Assembly (NCBI GenBank): GCA_964653595.1
Contig: CAZZHH010000011.1
Span: 11,871-75,870, forward strand
Length of the DNA stretch: 64,000 nt
Direction of reading: 5' to 3'
Source: JBAXTE01 sp964653595
Lineage (GTDB): Bacteria > Bacteroidota > Bacteroidia > Bacteroidales > WCHB1-69
This document shows positions 18,443 through 27,694 of the stretch, piece after piece. Numbering within the stretch: the first letter of the stretch is position 1; the number at the start of each line of letters is the position of its first letter. The notes below the pieces were generated by a model, which ran no database searches, was not told where the DNA came from, and saw only the letters and a list, made by a program, of their open reading frames with translations. The position numbers were made by a program, and so were the translations under genes.

Positions 18443-19705
18443 ATGAAAGTTTTTAAATTTGGAGGAGCATCCATTGCAAATGCAGAGGCCATAATGAATA
18501 CATGCAACATCATTCTAAATAACAAAAACGAAGATTTAGTTGTAATTATTTCAGCGATTGGCAAAACTACAAATTTACTCGAAGAGATAGTACAACAATT
18601 TTTCAACCATGAAGATTACTCAAAGACACTTTATCAACTCCTTGACAATCATTTAGGGATTGTCCATACATTATTTGAAGGGAAAGAAGACAATCACCCT
18701 CAGACCGATTCTATGATTACGAATTTTAAATCGCAATTGCATCGAGAACCAAGTGAGAATTTCGACTATGATTACGACCAAATAGTATCCTTTGGAGAAC
18801 TCATTTCAACCTCCATCCTTTCGGATTATCTATCGTATATTGGCATAGAAAACAAGTGGGTAGATGCCAGACATGTTGTAAGAACAAATAATAAATATAG
18901 AGAGGGGATTGTAAATTGGGAAAAAACTCAAAAGAAGATTTCGAAAACGATATTACCAATATTCAACGATTCTGCATATAAAATTGTCATAAGTCAGGGA
19001 TTTATTGGTGGCACAGATGAATACAACACCACCACATTGGGAAGAGAGGGATCGGATTATAGTGCAGCAATTTTTGCTTACGCATTAAATGCAACCGACG
19101 TTACTATATGGAAAGACGTACCAGGATTGTTGAATGCGGACCCGAAATTCTTTGCAGACGCTATTAAATTAAATAAAATTTCGTACAAAGAGGCAATTGA
19201 ATTGGCATATTATGGAGCAACTATCATACATCCTAAAACGATAAAACCTCTCCAAAACAAATCCATCCCTTTGCATGTAAAATCGTTTAAAGAATATAGG
19301 GAGGATGGGAGTATAATAAGCGATGAAACAGACTCGATGCATACTCCATGTTATATATTTAAACGAAATCAGGCTTTAATTTCTATATATCCCATCGATT
19401 TTTCGTTCATAGCAGAAGAAAACCTCTCTTTAATTTTTGGATTATTTGCCCATTTTGGAGTAAAAATAAACCTAATGCAAAACTCGGCTATCAGCTTTTC
19501 GGTATGTGTGGATTACAATCCAGATGCATTAAAAGGGCTTATCGAAGAGCTAAATACAGAATTTAAAGTAAAATACAACCTAAATCTGGAGCTTATTACG
19601 GTAAAAAATTACAATCAAGCTACGATAGATAAAATGGTGCGTGGAAGAAAAGTTTTCACAGAACAGAAGAGCAGAACAAATATTCAATTGGTAGTAAATG
19701 GGTAG
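18443..19705 (+). CDS. lysC: Aspartate kinase
   Basis: The product has 420 residues. It phosphorylates aspartate, the first step toward lysine, threonine and methionine. The signature KFGGASIAN is at 5-13, and the ATP/aspartate region TTLGREGSDYSAAIFA and IWKDVPGLLNADPK are clear. C-terminal ACT-like modules from about 310 (LISIYPIDFSF, and SAISFSVCVDYN) suggest amino-acid feedback control. It is monofunctional, with no homoserine dehydrogenase domain. The gene is last in the acpP-led run of same-strand genes. Confidence 0.93.
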   Translation: MKVFKFGGASIANAEAIMNTCNIILNNKNEDLVVIISAIGKTTNLLEEIVQQFFNHEDYSKTLYQLLDNHLGIVHTLFEGKEDNHPQTDSMITNFKSQLHREPSENFDYDYDQIVSFGELISTSILSDYLSYIGIENKWVDARHVVRTNNKYREGIVNWEKTQKKISKTILPIFNDSAYKIVISQGFIGGTDEYNTTTLGREGSDYSAAIFAYALNATDVTIWKDVPGLLNADPKFFADAIKLNKISYKEAIELAYYGATIIHPKTIKPLQNKSIPLHVKSFKEYREDGSIISDETDSMHTPCYIFKRNQALISIYPIDFSFIAEENLSLIFGLFAHFGVKINLMQNSAISFSVCVDYNPDALKGLIEELNTEFKVKYNLNLELITVKNYNQATIDKMVRGRKVFTEQKSRTNIQLVVNG

Positions 19706-19791
19706 AGTAAATTCCAAATTTAACTTACAGATAGCAATAAACGAATCAAACTAAAAAATCTTCGAAAGACAAAAACACAAAGCATCTAAAA

Positions 19792-20700
19792 TCAATTCTC
19801 TTTAGCAATAAAAAATCCTGGACTTAAGACAAAGCGAAACATCAGCGCTTCGTTCAGCTTGAATGCATTATAATTTTCCAAATTGATTTGTTGATAATAT
19901 AAGGAGCCATAAAGTTCGGCAGAGACGAAATTGGTAAACATGATTTTAATCCCACCATTCATATAACCTCCAAATCCAAGTCCCCCTTGGCGGATTTCAT
20001 TTTCTTGTACATTGCTATCTGGAACATAATTTCCGGAATAGATATTGACTAAATTGTAAGATTGGTCTTCGATGGATATTTTGGACTCTTTTACGTGAGT
20101 ATTAGTAAATACAGCTCCTAATTCAACAATTGGGCGAACTTTTTTGGTTGGATTCAAAGTCCTCATAACGCCAATCTGGATATTGGTTCGGGTTTCAATA
20201 CCCCAAATTGGATATTGCAAATAGGAACGATTTTCGTTGTCGAAAGCTGGAAAAACTTCGATTGTGAAAAAATCTTTAGCCGTAAGTTTGGCTTGATTAA
20301 ATTCGACGTTTAATGCCCATTCTGGGTTGAAGTTGTATCGCCCGCCAAAGCCTACATGCATAGTAGCACTATATTTCATATTCTTTGGAGTTTCACTTAA
20401 TGCAAACGAATCTCTATTAATATTAAGGGTACTCAAAAGTATGTTCTTTATTTCGTTATGCCAATAATCGTTTGAAAAAACGTAATTAATATTGTTTACA
20501 TTCGATTTATGGCCATTGTAAAAGCTAGCTTGGTATTTATTTCCCCAGTAGGCACCAAAATTTCCAACAAACTCCCAACCCTTGGGTCCAGCGGGTTTCT
20601 CTTTGTTGTAGACCTTACTGACTAAACTATCGGGATAATTAGCCAGAAGAACATTTGCACTAAGAGCGAAAAATATAAAAAGGGATAATTTCATCTTCAT
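19792..20700 (-). CDS. Outer-membrane beta-barrel protein
   Basis: With the start at 20700 (MKMKLSLFIFF) the product has about 302 residues: a signal peptide to about residue 20, then repeated amphipathic strands such as GGRYNFNPEWALNVEFNQAK and a final strand (ALMFRFVLSPGFFIA). An upstream ATG at 20724 lies inside the likely -7 box at 20722-20729, so it is rejected. It resembles general outer-membrane barrels of Bacteroidota that are read in the PorT/OmpA-barrel style; the function is unknown. Confidence 0.65.
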   Translation of the reverse strand: MKMKLSLFIFFALSANVLLANYPDSLVSKVYNKEKPAGPKGWEFVGNFGAYWGNKYQASFYNGHKSNVNNINYVFSNDYWHNEIKNILLSTLNINRDSFALSETPKNMKYSATMHVGFGGRYNFNPEWALNVEFNQAKLTAKDFFTIEVFPAFDNENRSYLQYPIWGIETRTNIQIGVMRTLNPTKKVRPIVELGAVFTNTHVKESKISIEDQSYNLVNIYSGNYVPDSNVQENEIRQGGLGFGGYMNGGIKIMFTNFVSAELYGSLYYQQINLENYNAFKLNEALMFRFVLSPGFFIAKEN

Positions 20701-20721
20701 TGCTACAGAATAAATAAAAAT

Positions 20722-20729
20722 CAAAAGTA
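20722..20729 (-). promoter_or_regulatory. -7 promoter box of the outer-membrane protein gene
   Basis: The minus strand reads TACTTTTG. It overlaps the most upstream possible ATG and so decides for the start at 20700 or 20694. Confidence 0.45.
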
Positions 20730-20787
20730 TGAAAAATTATTCAAAACAGGACTCAAAGGATAAAAAAGGATAAAAAACAGAAATTAA

Positions 20788-20820
20788 TTTGGAAAGTATA
20801 AAAAAAAAATTGTATATTTG
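20788..20820 (+). promoter_or_regulatory. Promoter of tRNA-Arg
   Basis: TTTG (20788-20791), 21 bases, then TATATTTG (20813-20820): both halves of the Bacteroidota consensus (TTTG at -33, TAnnTTTG at -7), ending 10 bases before the tRNA. Confidence 0.75.
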
Positions 20821-20830
20821 CACTCGAAAT

Positions 20831-20907
20831 GGCCCCGTAGCTCAACTGAATAGAGTATCTGACTACGGATCAGAAGGTTTCAGGTTTGAATCCTGACGGG
20901 GTCACCA
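20831..20907 (+). tRNA. tRNA-Arg (anticodon ACG)
   Basis: A full cloverleaf of 77 bases including an encoded CCA. The acceptor arm GGCCCCG pairs with CGGGGTC (one G-T). The anticodon stem TCTGA/TCAGA holds the loop CTACGGA, giving anticodon ACG, which reads CGN arginine codons after A-to-I editing. The T-loop GGTTTGAATCC is intact. A promoter lies just before it and a terminator just after, so it is a single-gene unit. Confidence 0.96.
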
Positions 20908-20910
20908 AAA

Positions 20911-20937
20911 AGAGGTTCGCAAGTACCTCTTTTTTTA
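20911..20937 (+). terminator. Terminator of tRNA-Arg
   Basis: AGAGGT (20911-20916) pairs with ACCTCT (20925-20930), preceded by an A-run and followed by T7. Confidence 0.85.
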
Positions 20938-20989
20938 TATTTAAAAATCAATCACTTAAAATAAAAAAACGCATTTTTTTAAAAAAAAG

Positions 20990-21019
20990 TTGGAGATATT
21001 ATAAAAACAATTATCTTTG
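20990..21019 (+). promoter_or_regulatory. Promoter of rho with a leader of about 140 bases
   Basis: TTG (20990-20992), exactly 19 bases, then TATCTTTG (21012-21019): the best match to the phylum consensus in the window. Transcription should start near 21026, leaving about 140 untranslated bases before the rho ATG at 21168. rho is autoregulated in many bacteria, so the leader may be a target; I see no strong hairpin in it. Confidence 0.75.
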
Positions 21020-21167
21020 CAATCGATATTCTTGTGCATCCCCTAAAAACAAGCAATATTGTTAATCAAAAACAGCGACAACAATCGACGTCGTTTCAAA
21101 AAAAATCATTTTGCATCATATAGTCATTAACAGAAAACTACTATTTAGTCTTTAAAAACCATTTTTT

Positions 21168-23273
21168 ATGCATAGCATTAATTCGTTAAACGAGAAAATT
21201 CTCTCGGAATTAATTGAGATTGCTGAAGGATTGAAAATTCCAAAAGCCTCAAAATTAACTAAACAAGATTTAATTTACAAAATACTCGACCATCAAGCGC
21301 TCAATCCTAGTCAAGAAATTATCGATCAAGAGCGAAAAAACATACCACATAAGCGAGCAAGAAAGACTGAAAAGAGACCTATTGCTTCTTCCAGTAGCTC
21401 AAAAAGCACGAACAATATTGTAAAGACCTTACCACAAAAAGAGGAGACCTCAACTCAGAAGAAGCCATCCCCTTTGAAGGATTCAGAAAAACCGACTCTC
21501 TCAAACAATGAAAAACCGACAAGCAGAGCAGAGGAGAACAAAGAAGCTAAGTTTATAAAAAAAACCAACCCACAAATCCAAAAACCAAACGAACCAAAAG
21601 AGCAACCTAATATAGGGAAGGAAGAGATTGTTAAAAAACAAATCCCTGTTCATTACGACAAAAAGAAGATATTATTAGAAGATATTATCATTGACGATAC
21701 AATCATTCTCGACGCTCCAACCAACTCTGGTGAATTATCAGATATTATAGATGACAACATTCATATTTCAACTTCCAAAGAAGATTTGATTATTGACCAA
21801 CCGGTATCATCGGATATAATAGAGGATCAATCTTCCATTACAAATGAGGTAGTAGATTCACTTCAAGAGTCTGAGATAAAAACAGTTCCTATATCTGCTG
21901 TCAAAACAAACAACAAAAACAACAAACAAAACAAGTGGGATAAAAATCGGCAAAAAGGGAGTCAGGATAAAAGACGCGATCAAGACCAGACTTCCAAAAA
22001 CGACAGAACTGCAAATGAGAATCTTCCTGCAAATGAGGACAAAAATAAACCTCAGCCAAAAGCAAGCTCAACGGAAGCTGAAGGCACCATTGCATCTGAA
22101 AACGAAAATTCTAAAGAAACGGTAACAGTTGTACAACCTGAGCAGGTTATAGAATTTGACGGCACCGTATATTGCGAGGGAGTTTTAGAAATCATTAATG
22201 AAGGGTATGGATTTTTGCGTTCTTCGGACTATATGTATTTGAGTTCCCCAGATGATGTTTATGTCTCTCAATCGCAGATTAAACATTTTGGATTAAAAAC
22301 TGGAGACACTGTTCGCGGTATGGTTCGTCCACCGAAAGAGGGTGAGAAATATTTTCCGTTGATAAAAGTAGAAATGTTAAATGGCAGACTACCTGAAGAG
22401 GTAAGAGACAGAGTGCCGTTTGATTTTTTAACACCCCTTTTTCCAGATGAGAAGTTAAACTTAACGGGTCATCCTACCGAGACTTTATCGTCGCGAGTTA
22501 TCGACCTTTTTGCACCTATTGGCAAAGGACAACGCGGATTAATTGTTGCTCAACCAAAAACGGGCAAGACAATGCTTTTAAAAGAGATTGCAAACGCAAT
22601 TGCTTACAATCATCCAGAAGTATATCTTATTGTACTGTTGATAGATGAGAGACCCGAGGAGGTTACAGATATGGAGCGTAGTGTGAAAGCAGAAGTGGTA
22701 GCATCTACTTTTGATGAGCCAGCAGATCGTCATGTAAAAATATCCAATATCGTTCTTGAAAAGGCAAAAAGATTGGTAGAGTGTGGACATGATGTGTGTA
22801 TCCTTTTAGATTCTATCACACGACTTGCCAGAGCGCACAACACCGTTGCTCCAGCTTCTGGAAAAGTACTTTCAGGCGGAGTGGAAGCAAATGCTTTACA
22901 AAAACCTAAGCGTTTCTTTGGTGCAGCTCGAAAAATTGAAAATGGAGGTTCTCTTACCATTATAGCTACTGCTCTTACAGATACCGGGTCAAAAATGGAT
23001 GAGGTAATTTTCGAAGAGTTTAAAGGAACAGGTAACATGGAACTTCAATTGGATAGAAGGTTATCCAACAAGCGCGTTTACCCAGCTGTTGATATTGTAT
23101 CATCTAGTACCCGTAGAGATGATTTACTTCACAAACGAGACACCTTACAACGTTTATGGATTTTGAGAAACCATCTTGCAGACATGAATACGACTGAAGC
23201 GATGGAATTTATCAAAGACAGAATGAAATTCTCGAAAGATAACGATGAATTTCTTTCCAATATGAACAACTAA
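21168..23273 (+). CDS. rho: Transcription termination factor Rho with long disordered insert
   Basis: The product has 701 residues; E. coli Rho has 419. A short Rho-N helical domain (about 1-50: LNEKILSELIEIAEGLKIPK) is followed by some 275 residues of low-complexity Lys, Glu, Asn, Ser and Pro. Then come the cold-shock-like RNA-binding domain (about 330-405: GVLEIINEGYGFLRS) and the RecA-type ATPase with the P-loop AQPKTGKTMLLK near 461, LLDSITRLARAHN, and the hexamer R-loop region. It unwinds RNA and ends transcription. Long disordered inserts are known in Bacteroidota Rho and have been linked to phase separation in Bacteroides. It stands alone with its own promoter. Confidence 0.97.
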   Translation: MHSINSLNEKILSELIEIAEGLKIPKASKLTKQDLIYKILDHQALNPSQEIIDQERKNIPHKRARKTEKRPIASSSSSKSTNNIVKTLPQKEETSTQKKPSPLKDSEKPTLSNNEKPTSRAEENKEAKFIKKTNPQIQKPNEPKEQPNIGKEEIVKKQIPVHYDKKKILLEDIIIDDTIILDAPTNSGELSDIIDDNIHISTSKEDLIIDQPVSSDIIEDQSSITNEVVDSLQESEIKTVPISAVKTNNKNNKQNKWDKNRQKGSQDKRRDQDQTSKNDRTANENLPANEDKNKPQPKASSTEAEGTIASENENSKETVTVVQPEQVIEFDGTVYCEGVLEIINEGYGFLRSSDYMYLSSPDDVYVSQSQIKHFGLKTGDTVRGMVRPPKEGEKYFPLIKVEMLNGRLPEEVRDRVPFDFLTPLFPDEKLNLTGHPTETLSSRVIDLFAPIGKGQRGLIVAQPKTGKTMLLKEIANAIAYNHPEVYLIVLLIDERPEEVTDMERSVKAEVVASTFDEPADRHVKISNIVLEKAKRLVECGHDVCILLDSITRLARAHNTVAPASGKVLSGGVEANALQKPKRFFGAARKIENGGSLTIIATALTDTGSKMDEVIFEEFKGTGNMELQLDRRLSNKRVYPAVDIVSSSTRRDDLLHKRDTLQRLWILRNHLADMNTTEAMEFIKDRMKFSKDNDEFLSNMNN

Positions 23274-23403
23274 TTAGCGTAATACCAGAGTGTAATTACA
23301 CTAAAAAATAAAAATTGTCGGCAAGGCCATATTCCTTAATTCATTAGAAAATTGGGAGTATGGTCTTGTTGATTGTACAGATAACAGCTTTGAAAATCAT
23401 AGT

Positions 23404-23411
23404 TAAATTTG
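23404..23411 (+). promoter_or_regulatory. Possible -7 promoter box of glsA
   Basis: TAAATTTG lies 14 bases before the glsA ATG. No TTG at suitable distance is seen. Confidence 0.35.
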
Positions 23412-23424
23412 AACAAAAATCGCG

Positions 23425-24339
23425 ATGGATTACCAACAGATAATCGACAAAACGTATAGTTTAGTGAGCAAGGAAGCGGATTTTGGGGAGATGGCACGAT
23501 ACATTCCTGAACTATCCAAAATAAATCCATCACAATTTGGAGTACATCTCACTACGATCGAAAATAAAGAGTTTGGTGTTGGCGACAACCTTCAACGATT
23601 CTCTATCCAGAGTATTGCGAAGGTATTTTCGCTGACACTAGCTTATCGATTACTCGGTGAGAAGATATGGAAACGGCTGGGTGTAGAGCCATCTGGCACC
23701 TCATTCAACTCATTAGTACAGCTAGAAACCGACCATGGTATTCCTCGCAACCCATTTATCAACGCAGGAGCACTCGTAATATGCGATATTCTGATATCTC
23801 ACCTCAGGAATGCAAAAGCCGACTTTTTGACTTTCGTTCGAAATATTTCTGACAATCCAGAGTTAGAATACTCCATTCACATTGCAGAGTCTGAAAAATC
23901 AGTAGGATATCGAAATGTAGCACTTTGCAATTTCATAAAATCATTTGCCAATATTAAAAACGAGCCATCGGAAGTCATTGATTTTTACTTTAGCTTATGC
24001 TCTATCGAGATGAGTTGTCGGGAACTTTCACGTGCTTTTCTTTTTCTGGCCAACGGGGGGATGAAAGTCTCGGACAAACAGCAGATTCTCTCTGCCAGAC
24101 AAGCCAAGCGAGTAAATGCCATCATGCAGACATGTGGTCTTTACGACGAATCGGGAGAATTTACTTTTAGAGTAGGGTTGCCAGGCAAAAGTGGTGTTGG
24201 AGGAGGCATCATCGCGATCCACCCAAATCACTACACTATTGCAACATGGAGTCCGCTACTTAACAAAAAAGGGAATTCGTACCGCGGAGTTCGATTTTTA
24301 GAGGAGTTTACTACAGAAACTAAGCTGTCTATTTTTTAG
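23425..24339 (+). CDS. glsA: Glutaminase
   Basis: The product has 304 residues, the length of the bacterial serine-dependent (beta-lactamase-fold) glutaminase family. The active-site S63-x-x-K66 occurs in FSIQSIAKVFSL. Other family marks are RNPFINAGALV and the C-terminal GKSGVGGGIIAIHP. It hydrolyses glutamine to glutamate and ammonia in the cytoplasm. It is alone between rho and the large metalloprotease-like gene. Confidence 0.95.
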   Translation: MDYQQIIDKTYSLVSKEADFGEMARYIPELSKINPSQFGVHLTTIENKEFGVGDNLQRFSIQSIAKVFSLTLAYRLLGEKIWKRLGVEPSGTSFNSLVQLETDHGIPRNPFINAGALVICDILISHLRNAKADFLTFVRNISDNPELEYSIHIAESEKSVGYRNVALCNFIKSFANIKNEPSEVIDFYFSLCSIEMSCRELSRAFLFLANGGMKVSDKQQILSARQAKRVNAIMQTCGLYDESGEFTFRVGLPGKSGVGGGIIAIHPNHYTIATWSPLLNKKGNSYRGVRFLEEFTTETKLSIF

Positions 24340-24390
24340 CATGATACTTTATTGAAAAAATTTAAAGTGATTAAAAAAGAGAAAATTGTA

Positions 24391-24398
24391 TAACTTTG
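24391..24398 (+). promoter_or_regulatory. -7 promoter box of the 935-residue gene
   Basis: TAACTTTG matches TAnnTTTG 25 bases before the ATG. Confidence 0.45.
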
Positions 24399-24423
24399 AG
24401 TAAAATATCAACTATAAATATCG

Positions 24424-27231
24424 ATGAAAAGAGTAAGAGTTTCAAAAAAGATCACGATATATCCTTTGAGATATCTTTTCATTTCTTATTTTCTTTTCAT
24501 TTCAAAGCCCTTAATTGCTCAATATTTTAGCATTGGAACCGATCCATCCTCAGTACGTTGGGAAATAATAAAAACCACCCATTATAAAGTAATTTTTCCA
24601 AAAGAGTATCGATTTAGAGCACAAGAGGTGGCTCGCAACCTGGAATACATTCACCAAAAAGTTGGGAGATCGTTAAACATGACCCCTCGAAAAACCACCG
24701 TAATTATTCACAATCGGACCATTGTATCGAATGGATTGACAACGTTGACTCCGAAGCGCGTTGAATTATTCACTACACAATCGCCCAATGGCTATGCACA
24801 ACCATGGATGGACCAGCTCATAATTCATGAAATGCGCCATATAAGCCAAATGGACAAATTGAACAATTCCACTCTTCGATATTTATACTATCTATTTGGC
24901 GAACAGGTTATAGGATTAGCAGTTGGTCTCCACATTCCTACTTGGTTTTTAGAGGGAGATGCTGTTTTAACTGAAACCACATTGTCGAATAGCGGCAGAG
25001 GGCGAACCCCTCTTTTTACGTCTGAGCTAAGGTCGACCTTGCTATATCGTGGTCCAGATAGTTACAGCAAATCAATGTTCGGTTCTTACAAAGAGCCGGT
25101 TGCAGACCCTTATCAGCAGGGATTTTATATCGTTAAATCAGCCACGGAGCAATTTGGTTCCGATTTTTGGGCAAACAATCTCAAACAAGTAGCAGAAATT
25201 CCAATCATCACAAGTCCCTTCAAACGAAGTTTCAAAAAACAGGCAGGAATAAGCATTAGCAAGTACTATAAGCAGACCATGAAAAATTTGAAAGCAAGAG
25301 AGAAGCAACGGATTGCAGAGACTTTTATCAACGAACATCATGCGTTTACTACGGATACCAATCAATTTGCCGATTATGAATCCATGGCTTTGGTGGATGA
25401 TTCTATCATCCTTGCAACCAAAAGAGAGCTCCATAAAACAACTCGAATTGTACAGATTACAAATGGAAAACAGAAGTTGATAGAAGAGAACAGCTTGATT
25501 GTTGGCGGCAGCCTTACCGTGTCAAAAAACATAGCCTGTTGGACAGAACGACGCTATCATCCACGTTGGGAGCAAAGTTCATGGTTTGCGCTAGTTACAT
25601 ACAATCTAAAAACCATGAAGCGTGATGTAATCATCAAGAACTGCCGACTTCAAGCACCATCCATTTCACATCGAGGAGATAAAATTGTAGCTATAGAACA
25701 AAATATCACCGACACCAATACCATGAATATATACAGTATAGATGGAAAATTGGTCGAAAAAATTGATGCTCCTGAATTTTGCAGCATCATGCAGCCAAAA
25801 TGGTGTGAATCCGACACGGCCATAGTTGCCATATTATTAAACAGAAATGGGAAACAATTGGCTCGTTACTCATTTGGAGATAAACGATGGCAAAACATTG
25901 CTACTCCAACGTTTCACGACTTTCAATTATGGCAGATCAATGGAGATTCGGCATTAATAACAGTATCCCGGATCAACAACACTTGTGCATGCAAAGCATC
26001 TCTAGCAGATGGCGGTTGTGATAATGAGGTAACGTTGCCATTTGACATTTCGGCAGCTTTGAAAAGACCAGATGGAAAAATAATTTGTTTGCAAACTACA
26101 GCATTGGGGATAAAGCCATTTTTATCAACACCATCCTCCACCTCAAGCCCAGTGCTAACAAAAAATCAGGATGACGAATTCCATTCTCTTAACACCATTG
26201 ATAGACCAATTTACTTTAATGCAGATATAGACACAACGTACAGGGTAGCTTCGTACAAAAAGATAGAACATTTGTTCAACATTCACAGTTGGGGGTTGAT
26301 ATCGGTTAACAGCAACAGTGGCACAGCAAATCCGGGGTTATCGTTGAGTTCACAGAACGATTTATCGACCTCTGTATTTGAAGGAGGGATGAGTTATTCC
26401 ATTGCTGAAAAAAGCATACTTTACTATTCAAGATATAGTTATGATGGCTGGTTTGTTCAGATGAATGCAAGTTATGAGAAAATTAGGAGAGGAAACGAAA
26501 CAGATCCTTCTTCCTATGATCAAACGGAAGCAAAAATAGGGATGCGAGTTCCTTTGGTGTTTCGAAAGAGAAATTATGATATTCCAATCACGCTTAACAC
26601 AATCATTTCTAAGTTATCCTTGTCGAATCAAAGTGTGTATATTGGCGACATGAACGCTCTTCATGTACGTTTTTTTCAAGGAATCCTTAAGAGAAGTTCT
26701 AAACAAGCTTTAATTCCTCCATTGGGATATACTTTGGAAGCGAACTTTAAAGGAGATATTGGTGGAAAAATTCAAGCAGGATGGATAGGATCGGTAGAGG
26801 GAATAGCATACTTCCCTTCGGTTATTAAAAACCATGGATTTAAGATATACGCGGGATATCAACAAATTGAGCCAAAGCGATACTCTTATAGCATGATGAT
26901 ACAGTACCCTCGAGGGTATAGAGGTATTGTAAGAAGCAATGCTTTTGCAACCTCTGCCAACTACCACTTCCCGCTCTGTTATCCCGATTGGTCGCTGGGT
27001 TCGATTTTGTACCTGAAACGAATCAGAACTACACTTTTTCATGATTACCTAAAATATGAGAAACCACAGGTGTTAACCCAATTCCAATCCATTGGAGCAG
27101 AAATAGTGGTAGACAGCTTTTGGTTTCGGTTTATCGCACCAATAAATCTAGGAGGAAGAATTACTTATATTCAGACTGAAAAAAAGGTTGTACCAGAATT
27201 AATTTTTGGGATAAACTTCGGTTCACTCTAA
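24424..27231 (+). CDS. Large secreted protein: HExxH metallopeptidase-like domain, propeller-like middle, C-terminal barrel
   Basis: The product has 935 residues. After a signal segment (about 15-33, ending LIAQ) comes a gluzincin-like domain with H135-E136-x-x-H139 (IIHEMRHISQ) and a downstream E177 (PTWFLEGDA), the expected third zinc ligand. Residues about 305-600 contain repeated short motifs of the TolB/WD type (VDDSIILATKRE, SRINNTCACKAS). From about 640 the chain looks like outer-membrane barrel strands ending LIFGINFGSL. This suggests an outer-membrane-bound protease, with peptidase and barrel in one chain. The substrate is unknown. It is probably followed in the same transcript by the small membrane gene 35 bases on. 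Confidence 0.7.
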   Translation: MKRVRVSKKITIYPLRYLFISYFLFISKPLIAQYFSIGTDPSSVRWEIIKTTHYKVIFPKEYRFRAQEVARNLEYIHQKVGRSLNMTPRKTTVIIHNRTIVSNGLTTLTPKRVELFTTQSPNGYAQPWMDQLIIHEMRHISQMDKLNNSTLRYLYYLFGEQVIGLAVGLHIPTWFLEGDAVLTETTLSNSGRGRTPLFTSELRSTLLYRGPDSYSKSMFGSYKEPVADPYQQGFYIVKSATEQFGSDFWANNLKQVAEIPIITSPFKRSFKKQAGISISKYYKQTMKNLKAREKQRIAETFINEHHAFTTDTNQFADYESMALVDDSIILATKRELHKTTRIVQITNGKQKLIEENSLIVGGSLTVSKNIACWTERRYHPRWEQSSWFALVTYNLKTMKRDVIIKNCRLQAPSISHRGDKIVAIEQNITDTNTMNIYSIDGKLVEKIDAPEFCSIMQPKWCESDTAIVAILLNRNGKQLARYSFGDKRWQNIATPTFHDFQLWQINGDSALITVSRINNTCACKASLADGGCDNEVTLPFDISAALKRPDGKIICLQTTALGIKPFLSTPSSTSSPVLTKNQDDEFHSLNTIDRPIYFNADIDTTYRVASYKKIEHLFNIHSWGLISVNSNSGTANPGLSLSSQNDLSTSVFEGGMSYSIAEKSILYYSRYSYDGWFVQMNASYEKIRRGNETDPSSYDQTEAKIGMRVPLVFRKRNYDIPITLNTIISKLSLSNQSVYIGDMNALHVRFFQGILKRSSKQALIPPLGYTLEANFKGDIGGKIQAGWIGSVEGIAYFPSVIKNHGFKIYAGYQQIEPKRYSYSMMIQYPRGYRGIVRSNAFATSANYHFPLCYPDWSLGSILYLKRIRTTLFHDYLKYEKPQVLTQFQSIGAEIVVDSFWFRFIAPINLGGRITYIQTEKKVVPELIFGINFGSL

Positions 27232-27266
27232 TATTTTTAGTAATTTTATACACCAAAACTAAACAT

Positions 27267-27692
27267 ATGGAAACAACATTCTCTCAAAAACTAGGGCGAT
27301 ATTTACTTCGGATTATCATCTCCTCATTTGCGGTAGCTATTTCTGCTTGGTTATTAACAGGTGTTCATATAGGCGAACCTCAATACATCAATGCATTAGT
27401 TATTGCCGTTGTTTTATCTTTTTTAAACAGTTTCATAAAACCTATTTTATTGTTTTTTTCGATACCCCTAACCATTTTTTCCTTTGGTCTTTTTTTGTTA
27501 GTAATAAATGCCGTGATTATCTTACTAGCAGGCAACATTGTAGATGAGTTTAAAGTAGATGGGTTTTGGTGGGCGATAGCTTTTAGCTTGATATTAAGTC
27601 TAACCACATCTATTTTAGAATCCATTGGAAAAGCAAAAGTAATTAGAATAAAGAGAGACGAAAACGACGATTTAAACAACCAAGAATTTTAA
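27267..27692 (+). CDS. Phage_holin_4_2 family (YvlD-like) membrane protein
   Basis: The product has 141 residues and four membrane helices. The motif NSFIKPILLFFSIPLTIFSFG and the following FLLVINAVIILLAG are typical of this family. Despite its name, the family is chromosomal in most bacteria and its function is unknown. The short C-terminus is charged. It overlaps nothing and is followed 2 bases later by the flavin-binding-type protein. Confidence 0.85.
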   Translation: METTFSQKLGRYLLRIIISSFAVAISAWLLTGVHIGEPQYINALVIAVVLSFLNSFIKPILLFFSIPLTIFSFGLFLLVINAVIILLAGNIVDEFKVDGFWWAIAFSLILSLTTSILESIGKAKVIRIKRDENDDLNNQEF

Positions 27693-27694
27693 CG

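Noticed and set aside
23325..23366. Terminator of rho.
   Set aside because: The inverted repeat is imperfect, has a loop of about 17 bases and no T-run.
27267..27692. Possible prophage trace from the name phage holin.
   Set aside because: The family is chromosomal in many bacteria and no other phage gene is nearby.
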